Source: Rhodosporidiobolus odoratus (taxonomy: Eukaryota; Basidiomycota; Microbotryomycetes; Sporidiobolales; Sporidiobolaceae). From it: a stretch of 64,000 bases of DNA. The notes below the pieces were generated by a model that had not been told where the DNA came from, searched no databases, and saw nothing but the letters and a program-made list of their open reading frames with translations. Positions within the stretch are counted from its first letter, which is position 1, and each line of letters starts with the position of its first letter. The position numbers and the translations under genes are program-made. This document shows, piece by piece, positions 54,214 through 64,000 of the stretch. The DNA lies in contig JAOANU010000008.1 of the NCBI GenBank assembly GCA_034387635.1, forward strand, positions 967,140 through 1,031,139. Reading direction: 5' to 3'.

Positions 54214-55937
54214 GGTGTACGAGAGGACCTGTGAGGGTGTGGGAGGGAACGGCAAGTGGTGCTAGGACGAAGAAGAAGAAGAAGAAGAAGAGGGGGAGGG
54301 AGGAGAAGCGAGCTCACGCGCAATCGGAATCTGCGAGCTCAACTCAACCGCGTCTCTCGTTCATCTCTAGCGTCTTCTCTTCTCTGCTCTTCTTGATCAC
54401 CAACTCTGCTACGTACAGCTCTGCTTGCTGTCTGCTACACTCCGCCTAGCCCTCCCTCTCGTCTCCCTAACCTCTCACACTCTCGTCTCGCCGTATCAGC
54501 CTCGTCGACCTTGAAGGGAGAGATGCGCCTACGCAACTCAAGATCGGAATGCTGGATGCAGCAGCTACTCCTGCGCCCTCCGTCGTATCGTGCTCGGGCG
54601 CAATTGGCGACTTGTGCGTCGACCTCCTCGGTTGATACGACTTGAGGGAGTTCAACGGGAACGCGCTTCGTGCTGCTATAGACTGTGTAAGCTCTCTCCT
54701 AGTATTGCCCCACCCCCCCTTCCCCTCTCTTGTGGCAAGGACGAGTCAAATGCATATAGTTCACTCCGACCTCTCGTGACGGAAAAACCCTATCATCTTT
54801 CATCTTATTACTTCTGAGCCACACCGAGAGCGCCCTCACAGCCAGTTGATCACGTGCTGACCCGACATCTGTGCAACAGCTCTTACCAACCTCAAGGCGC
54901 CGCAGAACGTCCTTCAGCTGATATCCGCTGACATCGTTTGCGGCCCGACTACCTATCCGGAATGGATAAGCTGGGATTGCTGCCGGTACAGCCGCTGTGA
55001 GGCTGCGCTCGTCCCAACCCGCCACACCGGTCTGGAGTGAGATCGGCACTTGCAAGTACAGCGTGAGTCGTGATCTCGCGCACTCTCCTCCTGGCTATGA
55101 AGAGATTCGTATTTCACGACCGATCTATCGTGACGGACACACAACAAACAGCACATGTCTTTCGCTCCTATCGGATGCCAGAAATCATCAGCCTTGGGCG
55201 TCAAGCAGGGTTCGCGCTGGGGAACGTATCGTTGACCGTGCCCCTCCGTCGCAGAAACAGGTTCATCCCGCCGAACAGTCATTCTCAGACCAGCGGACCA
55301 AACTGGAGCAAGCTCACCGACTTGCTGTGCACACCGTGCGCCTCTAGGGTTGTGTTGCCGCGTATGGGCGCCTGCAATACATTCTGCATGCTCCCCTTCC
55401 ACCTGCTTATGTGAGCGCGAGCACCACTTTCCGGCTACGCGTTCGGCCAGTACTGTCACATTCGAGGTACCGCGGTCCTGCATTCGTCGCGCTCTCTTTT
55501 TCCGCTTCTCAGACTGAAGGCTGGCGGATCAGCCCTGCACGCTCGATCGATACTTCAGGCTAAGTCGTTCCATTCCATCTCGACAGACAGATGTGCAGGC
55601 AAAAGAGACGGACGAGGCGCACAAGACAGCGGAGGAAAGGAGGGCTAGACGAACAAAGTGGAACGGTAGAAGGGCTGAAAAAAAGGCCACCAAAGTTAGC
55701 TAATAGTAGAAAGGATATCTGTAGAAAAGTAGGGCAGTACAAAGGAAAGGGTGAAACGAGGGGTGGGCCAGAAGGCGGGGGAAGTGCGAGGAAAGCGGGA
55801 CCTATGAGTTGACGAGGGCGAGAGGACAGGGTGAGCTCGTGCAGGGGAAGAGTATAGCGACAGAAGCGACGGGGAGGCGGGCAAGGGGACAAGTAGGAGT
55901 GTGCCAAGCGGGCAAGCGGCAGATGTAAGTTGGCAGG
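54214..55937. other. 1.7-kb intergenic region, RPS19 promoter and G-alpha 3' flank
   Basis: An AAG repeat at about 54270-54291 reads as a pyrimidine-rich (CTT)n tract 60-80 bp upstream of the RPS19 start, typical of a strong promoter or 5' UTR. Open frames in the rest lack any recognisable motif and I cannot support a gene. An unannotated non-coding RNA is possible. Confidence 0.45.
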
Positions 55938-58165
55938 TTAGAGAATGCCCTGCAAACATACGGGTCATGGTCAGTCAAGGCGACGAAATAGAAGCCTACC
56001 TTGAGTGCCTCACGAGATCTTCCATGGCCGCTTTCAGGATGCTCTCCTCCACTGCGCCGAAGACGATCTTGAGTTGCTCGGTGTCCCTGCGTGACAAAGG
56101 GCGTCAGACTGCGAGCCCGCTTCGTGTGTCCGCCTCATGGCCAAGAAGCCTAGGTAGTGATCAAGACTCACGTCGCGCAAGTAAAGTGAACAATCAGAGG
56201 CCTGGCAACCTCGTTGCGGTATAATGGTCGGAACTTGCTCTCCATGTAGGCGCAACCAGTCGGGTAGTCGGACGGGCCCTCGTAGTCCGAGTAGTATTCG
56301 TAGATTGGCGACGTGATGAGCTTGGCTGCGATACAAATCCGAGTGAGATCAATCCCGCGTCTTGTATCGGCGGGGTCGCAATGCCATGAGGAAAGTAGGT
56401 AGGAAAGGCGGCTTTGCGAAGAGCGGAAGCTGAACGCACCCTTGAACAGATCCGTCTTGTTCATGAACAGGATAACGCTTGACTGCGCAAACCACCTCGA
56501 ATTGGAAATACTCTCGAACAAACCGGCCGCCTCGTTCATACGGTTGATGTCGGAATCTTCGTAAAGGGTTTGGTCATATTCAGAGATTGCAACGAGGAAG
56601 ATGAGGACATTGACGTTCTCGAAGCAGTGGATCCTGAAAAGGAGATAGAGCTGGTCAGACTTTGTAGAGCAGCGACGGGCACACGAGGATGAAGAATACG
56701 CACCACTTCTTTCGCTCACTCCGCTGGCCTCCAACGTCAAACACGACGTAGTTCAGCTGGCCAACCTGGAACCTCTCCTCCGTCAGACCAGTCGTCTTGA
56801 CGCGCGAACGCAGGATGTCTTGGTCGGTGGGGACGTAATCTTGCGCGCCTATCCGCTCCGCCGAATCGAAGTAGCTGCCGAAGGCCATCACGGTCAGCAG
56901 GCGGAATACTAGAGCGGTGCGCTCAGGGTGGGGCCGCGCGTTGAAGCCTAGTGAGCTCCAAGCAACGTACTAGCTCGCCGAATCGTTCAGCTGGAACTCC
57001 CGGCTCTTGCTGACGCAGGCCTTCGTCGTCGGATCGCCCCACAATGCAGTCAAAGCCTTGGTGACCATCGGATCGAGCATGGGCGGACAGGGGTCGTGAG
57101 CGGAGACGCGGATGGACATGATGTAGGCGGCTTTGTCTCTGAGGGAAGGAGGAAGCGGCATGTTGAGGTCGTGAAGGGCTTCAATGACAACTTGCATAGA
57201 TTGGATCTGCACGGTGGACGAGGACGAGCGAGAGTCGGCGTCGGGGGATCAGCAAGGAGTACATGTAAATGGCGATTCCGTATAAGGCGCAGGGTTGAAG
57301 GGCAAGTCAGGGAGGCGGAGAGTGAAAAGCCCGCGAAGGTGGAAGAGAGACTGGCGAGGTACGCACCAGGTTGGCATAGACAATTTCCCTGTACCCATCT
57401 CGTTCTTCCTCAGTGTAGCCACCTACGTGGTGTAGTCGCATTTGCTTCAGGATAGTAGACTGTGGGAGACAAAGCATGAATACACGCAAAAAAGGCGGAA
57501 CAGTATGGATAATTCGAAACGTACCTTTCCTGACTCTCCGGTTCCGAGCAGCAGAAGCTTGACATCCCGCCTGCACCGCAAAGGGACGAGAATGGCGGAA
57601 GGTCAGCCAAGATCGCGACTGAGCGAAGTATTCCGCTTGGAAGGCATGCCCCGGCTTGATCACCCCGCGACCGCTAGAGACGTAGGAACAAGCCTCGAGC
57701 CTCGAGCCTCAGCAATCGCGCAACCACTCGCAACCGACAGGCACCACCCCCGAGTGCCGTGGAAGAGGTGGCCCAATCGCCATGAACGGACTGTTCTACC
57801 ACCCGCCTTCCCGAAAGTCCCGACAGTCGCTTCTGACGGGCGGAGCTGCACGGGAGCGAACCCTCGAACGGCAGCTAAACCAGCCTCCACGTCAAGGCTT
57901 ACACTTGCTTGCAAGCAGCGCCGATCGACCCCTCAGTGCATCCTCGCCAGCGTCATGCCTCAGGCCCTGACTTCCAGCCACGGCAATCAGGCTGGCACAG
58001 CGCAATACTCTGTCGCCGTCCGTTGAGCCGCGTGGGCGAGGTTGGGCTAGTAGAACCTGATGACACCTACCTGGCGACGACCTTCTCCTCCTCGCGTTGT
58101 CGTTCCTTGACGGCAGTCTGATAGTCTGCCTCCATCTGTGCGTCTTTGGATGATCCGCAACCCAT
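55938..58165 (-). CDS. Heterotrimeric G-protein alpha subunit, 357 aa
   Basis: Nine exons: 58165-58071, 57570-57525, 57459-57367, 57206-56971, 56874-56704, 56633-56440, 56325-56172, 56086-56014 and 55949-55938. MGCGSS carries Gly2 for myristoylation and Cys3 for palmitoylation. P-loop GTGESGKS is at 41-48. Switch I has Arg181 (RSRVKTTG) and Thr184. Switch II is [12 protein letters not shown] with catalytic Gln207. NKTD is at 272-275 and TCAT at 327-330. The last exon is 12 nt and encodes only Gly-Ile-Leu-stop, the receptor-contacting end. Residue -4 is Leu, so the pertussis-toxin Cys of the Gi class is absent. It acts at the plasma membrane in nutrient or pheromone signalling; which fungal G-alpha group it belongs to needs a tree. 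Intron 1 is 500 nt. Confidence 0.96.
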
Positions 58166-59017
58166 TTCGACAGGTGCTTATGGTAGAGAGAGGATGTGAA
58201 GAGTGGGGGGCGGGGCGGGAGGTGAAGGAAGGGAGGAGAGTGATAATCGACAGGCGACAGGGATGTATGGGTGAGATGACCGACGCTGCGTCGAGTTAAA
58301 GAAGCCGCTAGTTCTATTCGCTGTTGTATTCAAGGTTGTGATGAAGCGAGAGACGGGAGAGGGATTGAAGTGGGATGAGCTGTAACAGCGAGAGAACGTC
58401 GGGTGGAGCGGTAGAGTGACCGGTAGAGTGCGGATGAGCACTACTGTGAGATGTACTGCACTCTGGATAGCAGTTACTCGAGTCAGAGAGCGATACGATT
58501 TTCACCTCGCTCAACTTCATGTTCCCGATTCAACCAACCTCTCCAACCCGTTAGTTCTGATCTGTAGTAGTAACTATACCTCCCCCCCTTGCTCCATTTA
58601 GATGCTCGTGGGCTTTATTGCTCGAAGCGACTTGAAAGGAGATTTCTCCCCCTCTCTCTCTCTCTCCCTCTCTCTCTCTCTTCAACCCTCGAATCGCTCC
58701 CACAGGATATACATTTACCGTCCGAAGAACCCTGTCGGCGAGTACGGTTTGACAAGGTCCTGTCTCCATTCCGCCATGATCGCATAGACAAAAGTGCTCA
58801 TCAGCCTGCTGCTGCCAGTCGCTCAAGGCACTCGACGCTGTCACTCTCGTCTTGCAGAACGTGCTAGGAATGTACCGGAGAAAAGCCCAGGTCGACAAGG
58901 TGATGCACGAAAATACAATTCGAGGTATCGCAAGTCGACTGCCGTCGAACGTCACCATGCATGCTGACCTGCCGGGATCCACCTCGAGCCGTCACGCGAG
59001 GCACAACAAGGAGCGCA
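58166..59017. promoter_or_regulatory. G-alpha promoter region with (TC)n tract
   Basis: This is 852 bp between two minus-strand genes. A pyrimidine microsatellite, mainly (TC)n, lies at about 58651-58681. No RNA gene was seen. Confidence 0.4.
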
Positions 59018-62000
59018 TCACATCATGCCTCCGAACCCTCCTGCATAAGCCATGGGTTTCATCGGCGGATGCTGTTGGCAAACCAGGGCAAAACAGTCAG
59101 CTTGTCCGTGAGCCTGCCCACACCGTGCCGTGGGCTATGTATTGATTGCTGAGCGCGATGCGCAAGAGAGGCTGTGCATACGCAAGCAAGGGAAATGCGT
59201 ACCGGCTGGGCTTCAAAAGTGTCTAACCTCATCTCGCCGGTCTCGTCGATCGTAGCAAAGGCTGCGAGGTTGCCGACTTGGTCGACCTGTGGAATGCAGG
59301 ACGGGGACGAGGATTGAGGCCGATGAGCGGGCAGGTCAATGAGAAGACGGTCAGTCGGGCGGCAGGAGATGCAAGGAGGCATGGCTTTTCGGAAACACGC
59401 ACATAGTTTGGCGCCGAGAACACAGTCACCAGCAAGCCCCCGTGCTCGACCGAGTATCCACCTTGTCGAACCTCGTGAGATCGGATGACGGCCGTGATCT
59501 CGTTCTTTTCGGTCCAAGACTTGGTGATGTCCGGACCGAAAGAATGGCCGACGCCCTGCGATCGGGAGCAGTAAGCATCTGGTAACCAGGCTCGTGAGTG
59601 ATTCGGGGAGGTAGCAGACGAGACGGAGAAGCGCGAAGTCGGAAACTGCTACCACCGGTAGAACGGACGAATGAAACAGGGCAGGCTTACCCGCTTACTC
59701 GGTCCTCGGCCGTTTCCGTCCTGCGGATCCGTCCACAGCATCTCGCACATGAGGCCTTCTTGTCCTGGCTGTTTCAGCTTCATGCGCGGAATGGCGCGAA
59801 CGTCATCCAGCGTTACGTCGTCTCGCGAGAACAAGCCGCCTGTGCTCAGGAACAGAGTTCAGTCAAATGGCCGACACGTCAGTGGGACGTATTCGAGTGA
59901 CCTCGCGTGTCATGTACACGATGGATGGTGGTCAATGAGGATAGGCACAAGCAACACACCATGAACGACAAAGTATCGCTTCCGACCCCGCCAGAGCGTT
60001 GGATTGGTTGTGCTGAGAACCGCAGCGCCCGCGGTCGCCTCGACCCGAGGTGGAGAAGCAGACGTGATGAGGGCGGCAAGGGGAACTGAACGCAAGAGGA
60101 ACAGCCATGAAGGGTGGGATCAGCCTACAAATCCCGAAATGAACACTCTCACGCATCCATGGCTTCGGCAACGGCAAATCGAGAGAAGAGAGACACGCAC
60201 GGGTCGTGAAAGCCTCCTCTACGAGATTGTAGCTTTGCTCCCCGTACTTCTTGACCATCTCGCCTCGCAGACCGTAGACGAGGTTCATATCCTCTGCAGA
60301 GTGTGGAATGCATGCGATGGGCGGGTCGGGGGTGAGCAGGGACGAGAGAAGGACGAGCGAGATGTGAGTGAAAGGAACGAGGCGGTCTAGTGAGAGGGAC
60401 CTACTGCTTTCGTGGTTACCACGTAGCAGTCGGCAGTTCTTCGGGTAGAGCCCTGTGAGCGGGGCAAGCAAAATCTATAAGTACGGAGTCCCTTCGTCTC
60501 CTACGCTTGACGCGAGAGACGATCGACGGCTTGGCCGATGGCATGGAATCGAGTCAACTTACATTTGTACGCGAAAAGGACGAGCATGATCTCCGTGCTC
60601 CAGCTGCCTCGGTCGACAAAGTCGCCGTTGAACACCAGCGTGTGTGTCGGTGAAGGCTTACCGGTGAGGGAGAGGAGGTGCAGGAAATCATAGAATTGGC
60701 CGTGGGTGTCGCCGCTGCATCCAGGGGAAACCAAGTAGTAAGGCGAGATTTGCCGAAGCGCGGGAAAAGAGGGAGAAGGGGCCGTGTGCGCCAAAAGCGA
60801 GGAGTCAGCCGTGTGCGCATGCTGGGACGAAGCGAATGGCGTACATCACATTCACAGTCTGCCCCTCTGGAATATCCACCTCGACGAGAGTCTCCTCTTC
60901 CCGCATCCGTTCCAGCGCGCCGAGGGTGATCTCCCAAGCAATTCGTCGAGGCACAAGCTTGCCTTCCTTGAACCAATCCAGGAGAGCGTCGATGAACTCG
61001 GCGCTTGCTCCGTCCGAGGGAAGTTGAGGTCCAGCGTAGTCGGTAGGTATGGGAGCTGAGCCTTCATCGAGTAGCTTGCGAATCTACGAGGCGCGACTGG
61101 TCCTGTGAGTACGGGTTCCGTGGAATACAAGATAGGAGGCAGTAGCGTACCGTGATCGAAGCAGCCTCGGCCTCCTTCCCTTGAATGGCCGCTTCGAATG
61201 CGAGTTTCCGCACCAGTTTCTGCGTTGCGTCCAGCTGGACTTTCGCAGTCGCGTTCGAAGGATCGAGCTTGACGACCTACATGCAGGGATAGCATTGGAA
61301 GCGCAAGCGAGGTGAGGAACCGCTAGCCTGAGGGAGGGATCGCCAAGGCTTACCTGCTTGAGATCGACCATGGCAGCTTTAGGCTTCAAGATGGCGAGGT
61401 TGGCGATGCCGCGGCGATAGTAGGCCTGACGTGAAGGATCCGGGTATCACAGCAGCGAGGAATAATAGTGTAACGATGCAGTAAGCTTGGGAAGGTCGAG
61501 CAAGAATACAGGACGCCGAGCTGACCCACCTTGACTGCCCGCGAGTCGATCTCGATTGCCCGAGCTGGACGGGGCCTAGTATCAGCACGCGAATAGCACA
61601 ACAAGGCAAGGCAAGGGAAAGAGGGGGCGAGCAGACGTACTGGCATCAGCAATAGCCAAACCATGTTCCTCCAACTTGAGCCGCACCGCCGCTCCTGTTT
61701 AGCATACTAGAGGTCAACCCCAATGCATTGTCAGCTCTCTAGGGTAGGCAAGACGAACGGTTTGACCAGACGATGGGATCAAAGGGGTTCTTGTTAAGAC
61801 TGGCGGTGTATAGGTCAAGCGCTTCGCGGTAGCGGGACGAGGTAAAGTTGGCGTTGGCTTGTGACTTGAGTGAGAGAGCGAGCTGCACGTACAGACGGGC
61901 GTGAGTGCGAAGGACGAGCGCGCGGCGTTCCTCGTGTCATGTTATGCAGGATGCGGAACGACACTAACCTTTTTCTCCTCATCGCCCACTTCTGCCAGGC

Positions 62001-62184
62001 TGGTCGCTCTGACACCGCCCTCTCCGCCCTGCACGCTTGTTCCATCTATACTGGGTTCGGGAGCTTCACCACTGAGGGGTGCGCGGTAGTCGTCGTCGGT
62101 TGTTTGTGGCGATGAAGGTGGTGAGGATGAAGGGGAGAGGGAAGGAAGGGAGGAGGTCGGAGATGCGTCGGATGAGAATGACAT
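59018..62184 (-). CDS. PPT1: Serine/threonine protein phosphatase 5 (TPR-PPP, Ppt1), 574 aa
   Basis: Fifteen exons: 62184-61969, 61882-61759, 61694-61641, 61564-61530, 61425-61354, 61276-61151, 61083-60845, 60714-60563, 60452-60405, 60293-60201, 60085-59960, 59839-59691, 59555-59403, 59286-59203 and 59071-59018. A ~70-residue Ser/acidic N-terminus precedes three TPRs (about 73-165: LKSQANANFTSSRYREALDL, AIEIDSRAVKAYYRRGIAN). The phosphatase domain has GDTHG (290-294), GDFVDRG (319-325), GNHE (351-354), HGGLFS (from 428) and IRSHEV. TPRs bind the Hsp90 C-terminus and relieve autoinhibition. The C-terminus HPPMKPMAYAGGFGGMM fits PP5. It differs from most PP5 by a ~27-residue insert before the HGG motif (395-421), Ile instead of Cys before GDTHG, and Val instead of Cys after APNY. 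Confidence 0.95.
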
Positions 62185-62343
62185 CGCTCTTTAGCTACTC
62201 AGTCACTGAGTTGTAGCAGTCAAGTCAGATTTTAGATCTTAAAAGCGAAGTCGAGTAGATCTCAAGAAAAGTTTCCATTCTCAAGCGCCTCGTTCTCGCT
62301 CTCTCCGTCAACAAGTATAAGCAGTCACAACCACTTCAACAAT
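62185..62343. promoter_or_regulatory. Compact divergent promoter PPT1 / unknown gene
   Basis: There are 159 bp between two divergent start codons. TTAGATCTTAAAAG near 62229 is the only AT-rich stretch and might include a core promoter element. Confidence 0.4.
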
Positions 62344-63354
62344 ATGTCAGCATCAAGAGTAACCCAGTCTATCCCTCGCTACCGCTCTCCAGCTCTCTCC
62401 AAGCGACTACCTCCTCCGAAACTTCCTCTCTTCCGTTCCGTTGTACAACATCCTCCCGCACCCTTCGCTGTGCAGGATCATGCACGAGCAATCGAAGCGA
62501 GCGATAAAGGCGCGGACAAGGGAAAACAGGTGAGCAATCGAGTTTCTTCTGTTCAACCGCAGGAGGGTCACCATTCGGTAAGGGCCGGAGGAGGCAAGGC
62601 AGTCGAGTGGGGCGGTCCTACCTTACATCAAGCGAGTAACGGGCGGCACATATGACCATGCAGACCCTGCGCGTTCGGCAGGTGTGCCAGCATCGGCAGC
62701 TCCATTCCGCTGAAACGGGGGAAAAGAGCAGATCTCCGTCGTCAGCTTGTAGCTCGGCAACTGCCAAGCCCGCTGTTTCGCCCCGATATAGCGATAGTCT
62801 TCCTCGCCAGTGCACCTAAGCCTGAGTCCGGGGCGTGTAGTGCGCAGCGATCTGTGGCTCGTTCTTTCCTTTTTCTTCACGGTCGCAGCCTTGATCTACG
62901 AGCCCAGCATACCATCTTCGTGCCGTTTTCGACGAGAAGCTACTGACCCGCCTTGCTGCGACAGTCTTCTCCAGCTCCCACATCCCAGCGTGCCCGTCCT
63001 CTCATCGGCCCCACCACCCTTCTCTACACCTCGTCGCCCCGTCCCCTCATCCCTCTCACCGCTTCTCCCGTCAATCACAAGTTATGGAACCCGCCAGCGC
63101 CCGACTCGACGCAGTCGCGCTCGGTCGAGAAGGACGAATCAGGACGACTCTCTCGGTTCGCGTCACGGTTCGGGGCAGTCGCGGAGGAGGCAGACGCTCT
63201 GGACACGGGCGCGGCCAAGAAGGAGGATGGGCTATTTGGCGTCGAGGGAGATCTGAGTTGGCTCGAGGGCGTGACGGCGCAGTCGCCCGGTGGAGCGCTT
63301 GGCAAGCGGGACATTGTCGGACCGCAGAAGGCGACCAAAAAGGGGAAGAAGTAG
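62344..63354 (+). CDS. Small basic protein of unknown function, 191 aa
   Basis: Two exons, 62344-62529 and 62965-63354, both phase 0 (GTGAGC donor, CGACAG acceptor). The N-terminus MSASRVTQSIPRYRSPALSK is basic and lacks acidic residues, so mitochondrial import is possible. The middle is SPVNHKLWNPPAPDSTQS. The C-terminal third is SRFASRFGAVAEEADALDTG and GDLSWLEGV, ending in a basic KKGKK. I do not recognise the family. The intron is 435 nt, long for this genome, so a small internal exon may have been missed. Confidence 0.6.
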
Positions 63355-64000
63355 GTGCCCGGTATAGACCGCGAGGTCGGCGGGTTTACAGGTGAGCCGG
63401 TGCTTCTTGTAGATCACCCCGGACAGTTGCTTACTGTTTTCCCTGCAGGTTGTTCATACACGCATCTTGCAAAGTCCTCGGCAGAAGGCCTGTCCTATCC
63501 CCTCTATTTGCGGTAACGGAACTACCTGCTGTCTGAAAGTGGCTGGAGAGAGCAGCAAAGACTCGGCAACACCCGAGTAACAGCGCAAATTTCGGGAACG
63601 CAGAGCATTTCGCTGAGGGGTGCCGCCAGAAGGGCAAATGCTGGTCTTGTGAGTTTCAGATGGTCGGCAGCCTGGCGGCGGACGCGGTCCCTCGGCTGCG
63701 GTGTCCCTTTCTACCGGCGTAACGGATGGTGGCCGCTTAGCGGGTGATTGTCTCGCCTCGACCAGAGGAAAGAGCCGACCGGAGCTATTCCTTGACAAGC
63801 GCCGGAGCGACTCCTCCCTTCTCTGCCTTGTCTTCATACTCGCCTGTGGAAGGCGTTCAGGAGACCCGAGAAGCGTACGGCACTTCCTTCCCGTTGTTCT
63901 GATCCCTCAGCGGTTACAGCACACCGCCATGGGACGCCATGCACCGCGCTGAGTCAGTGCAAGGGGGAAAGGACACCGTGACGTTTTACGAGGAGCAATT
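63355..64000. other. No supported gene
   Basis: Short frames exist on both strands but none has motifs, plausible composition or matching splice sites. It is probably the 3' flank of the preceding gene and intergenic DNA. Confidence 0.4.

Noticed and set aside
55938..56014. G-alpha C-terminus ending LVRHSR with splicing at GTAGGC
   Set aside because: It gives a non-family tail and a long read-through. The GTGAGG donor plus a 12-nt exon gives the expected DLGIL ending.
58651..58681. (TC)n tract as a functional element
   Set aside because: A simple microsatellite; nothing in the sequence shows a specific role.

Overview
The window looks like nuclear DNA of a basidiomycete yeast, most likely a red yeast of the Sporidiobolales (Rhodotorula/Rhodosporidium group). 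This is inferred from the high GC and CpG content of the genes, the many short introns with GTGCGT/GTACGT/GTGAGT donors and CAG/TAG acceptors, and the protein families present. No search was run. Exon models were built by hand: splice sites were accepted only where the reading frame closes across every junction.

Layout. 1-737: 5' part of an unknown gene on the minus strand. 738-5088: no gene I can prove. 5089-7869: six-exon nucleoporin-like gene (plus). 8353-10047: Ser/Pro-rich protein (minus). 10501-12526: single-pass membrane protein (plus). 12604-17538: tandem array of a ~1.52-kb unit, each unit carrying a copy of the last codons and 3' flank of RPL9. 17509-18748: RPL9 (minus). 19598-23085: PCF11 (plus). 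23257-23918: small MGCGGS protein (minus). 24352-26009: TSC13 enoyl reductase with two micro-exons (minus), divergent from KIN28/CDK7 (26232-27931, plus). 28148-29524: THEM6-like thioesterase (minus). 29754-31928: NDUFAF7/MidA-like methyltransferase (minus).

32069-52200 is a different compartment. It has no intact host protein gene and is strongly CpG-poor over long stretches. It is packed with 3'-truncated non-LTR (LINE) retrotransposon pieces of two tail families. It also holds a near-perfect ~2.1-kb inverted repeat (34810-36914 and 48696-50800) around an ~11.8-kb core. Three tRNA-Trp(CCA) genes with an 18-nt intron lie here: one at the left border and one in each arm. I propose this as a candidate regional centromere or heterochromatin island.

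52719-54213: RPS19 (minus, with a GC-AG intron). 55938-58165: heterotrimeric G-protein alpha subunit whose last three residues sit on a 12-nt exon (minus). 59018-62184: protein phosphatase 5 (PPT1) with 15 exons (minus). 62344-63354: small unknown protein (plus). 63355-64000: nothing recognised.

The genes are ordinary housekeeping functions: translation (RPL9, RPS19), mRNA 3'-end formation and Pol II CTD phosphorylation (PCF11, KIN28), very-long-chain fatty-acid elongation (TSC13), signalling (G alpha, PPT1), mitochondrial complex I assembly and nuclear pore. The unusual biology lies in the RPL9-linked array, the inverted-repeat/LINE island and several extreme exon structures.
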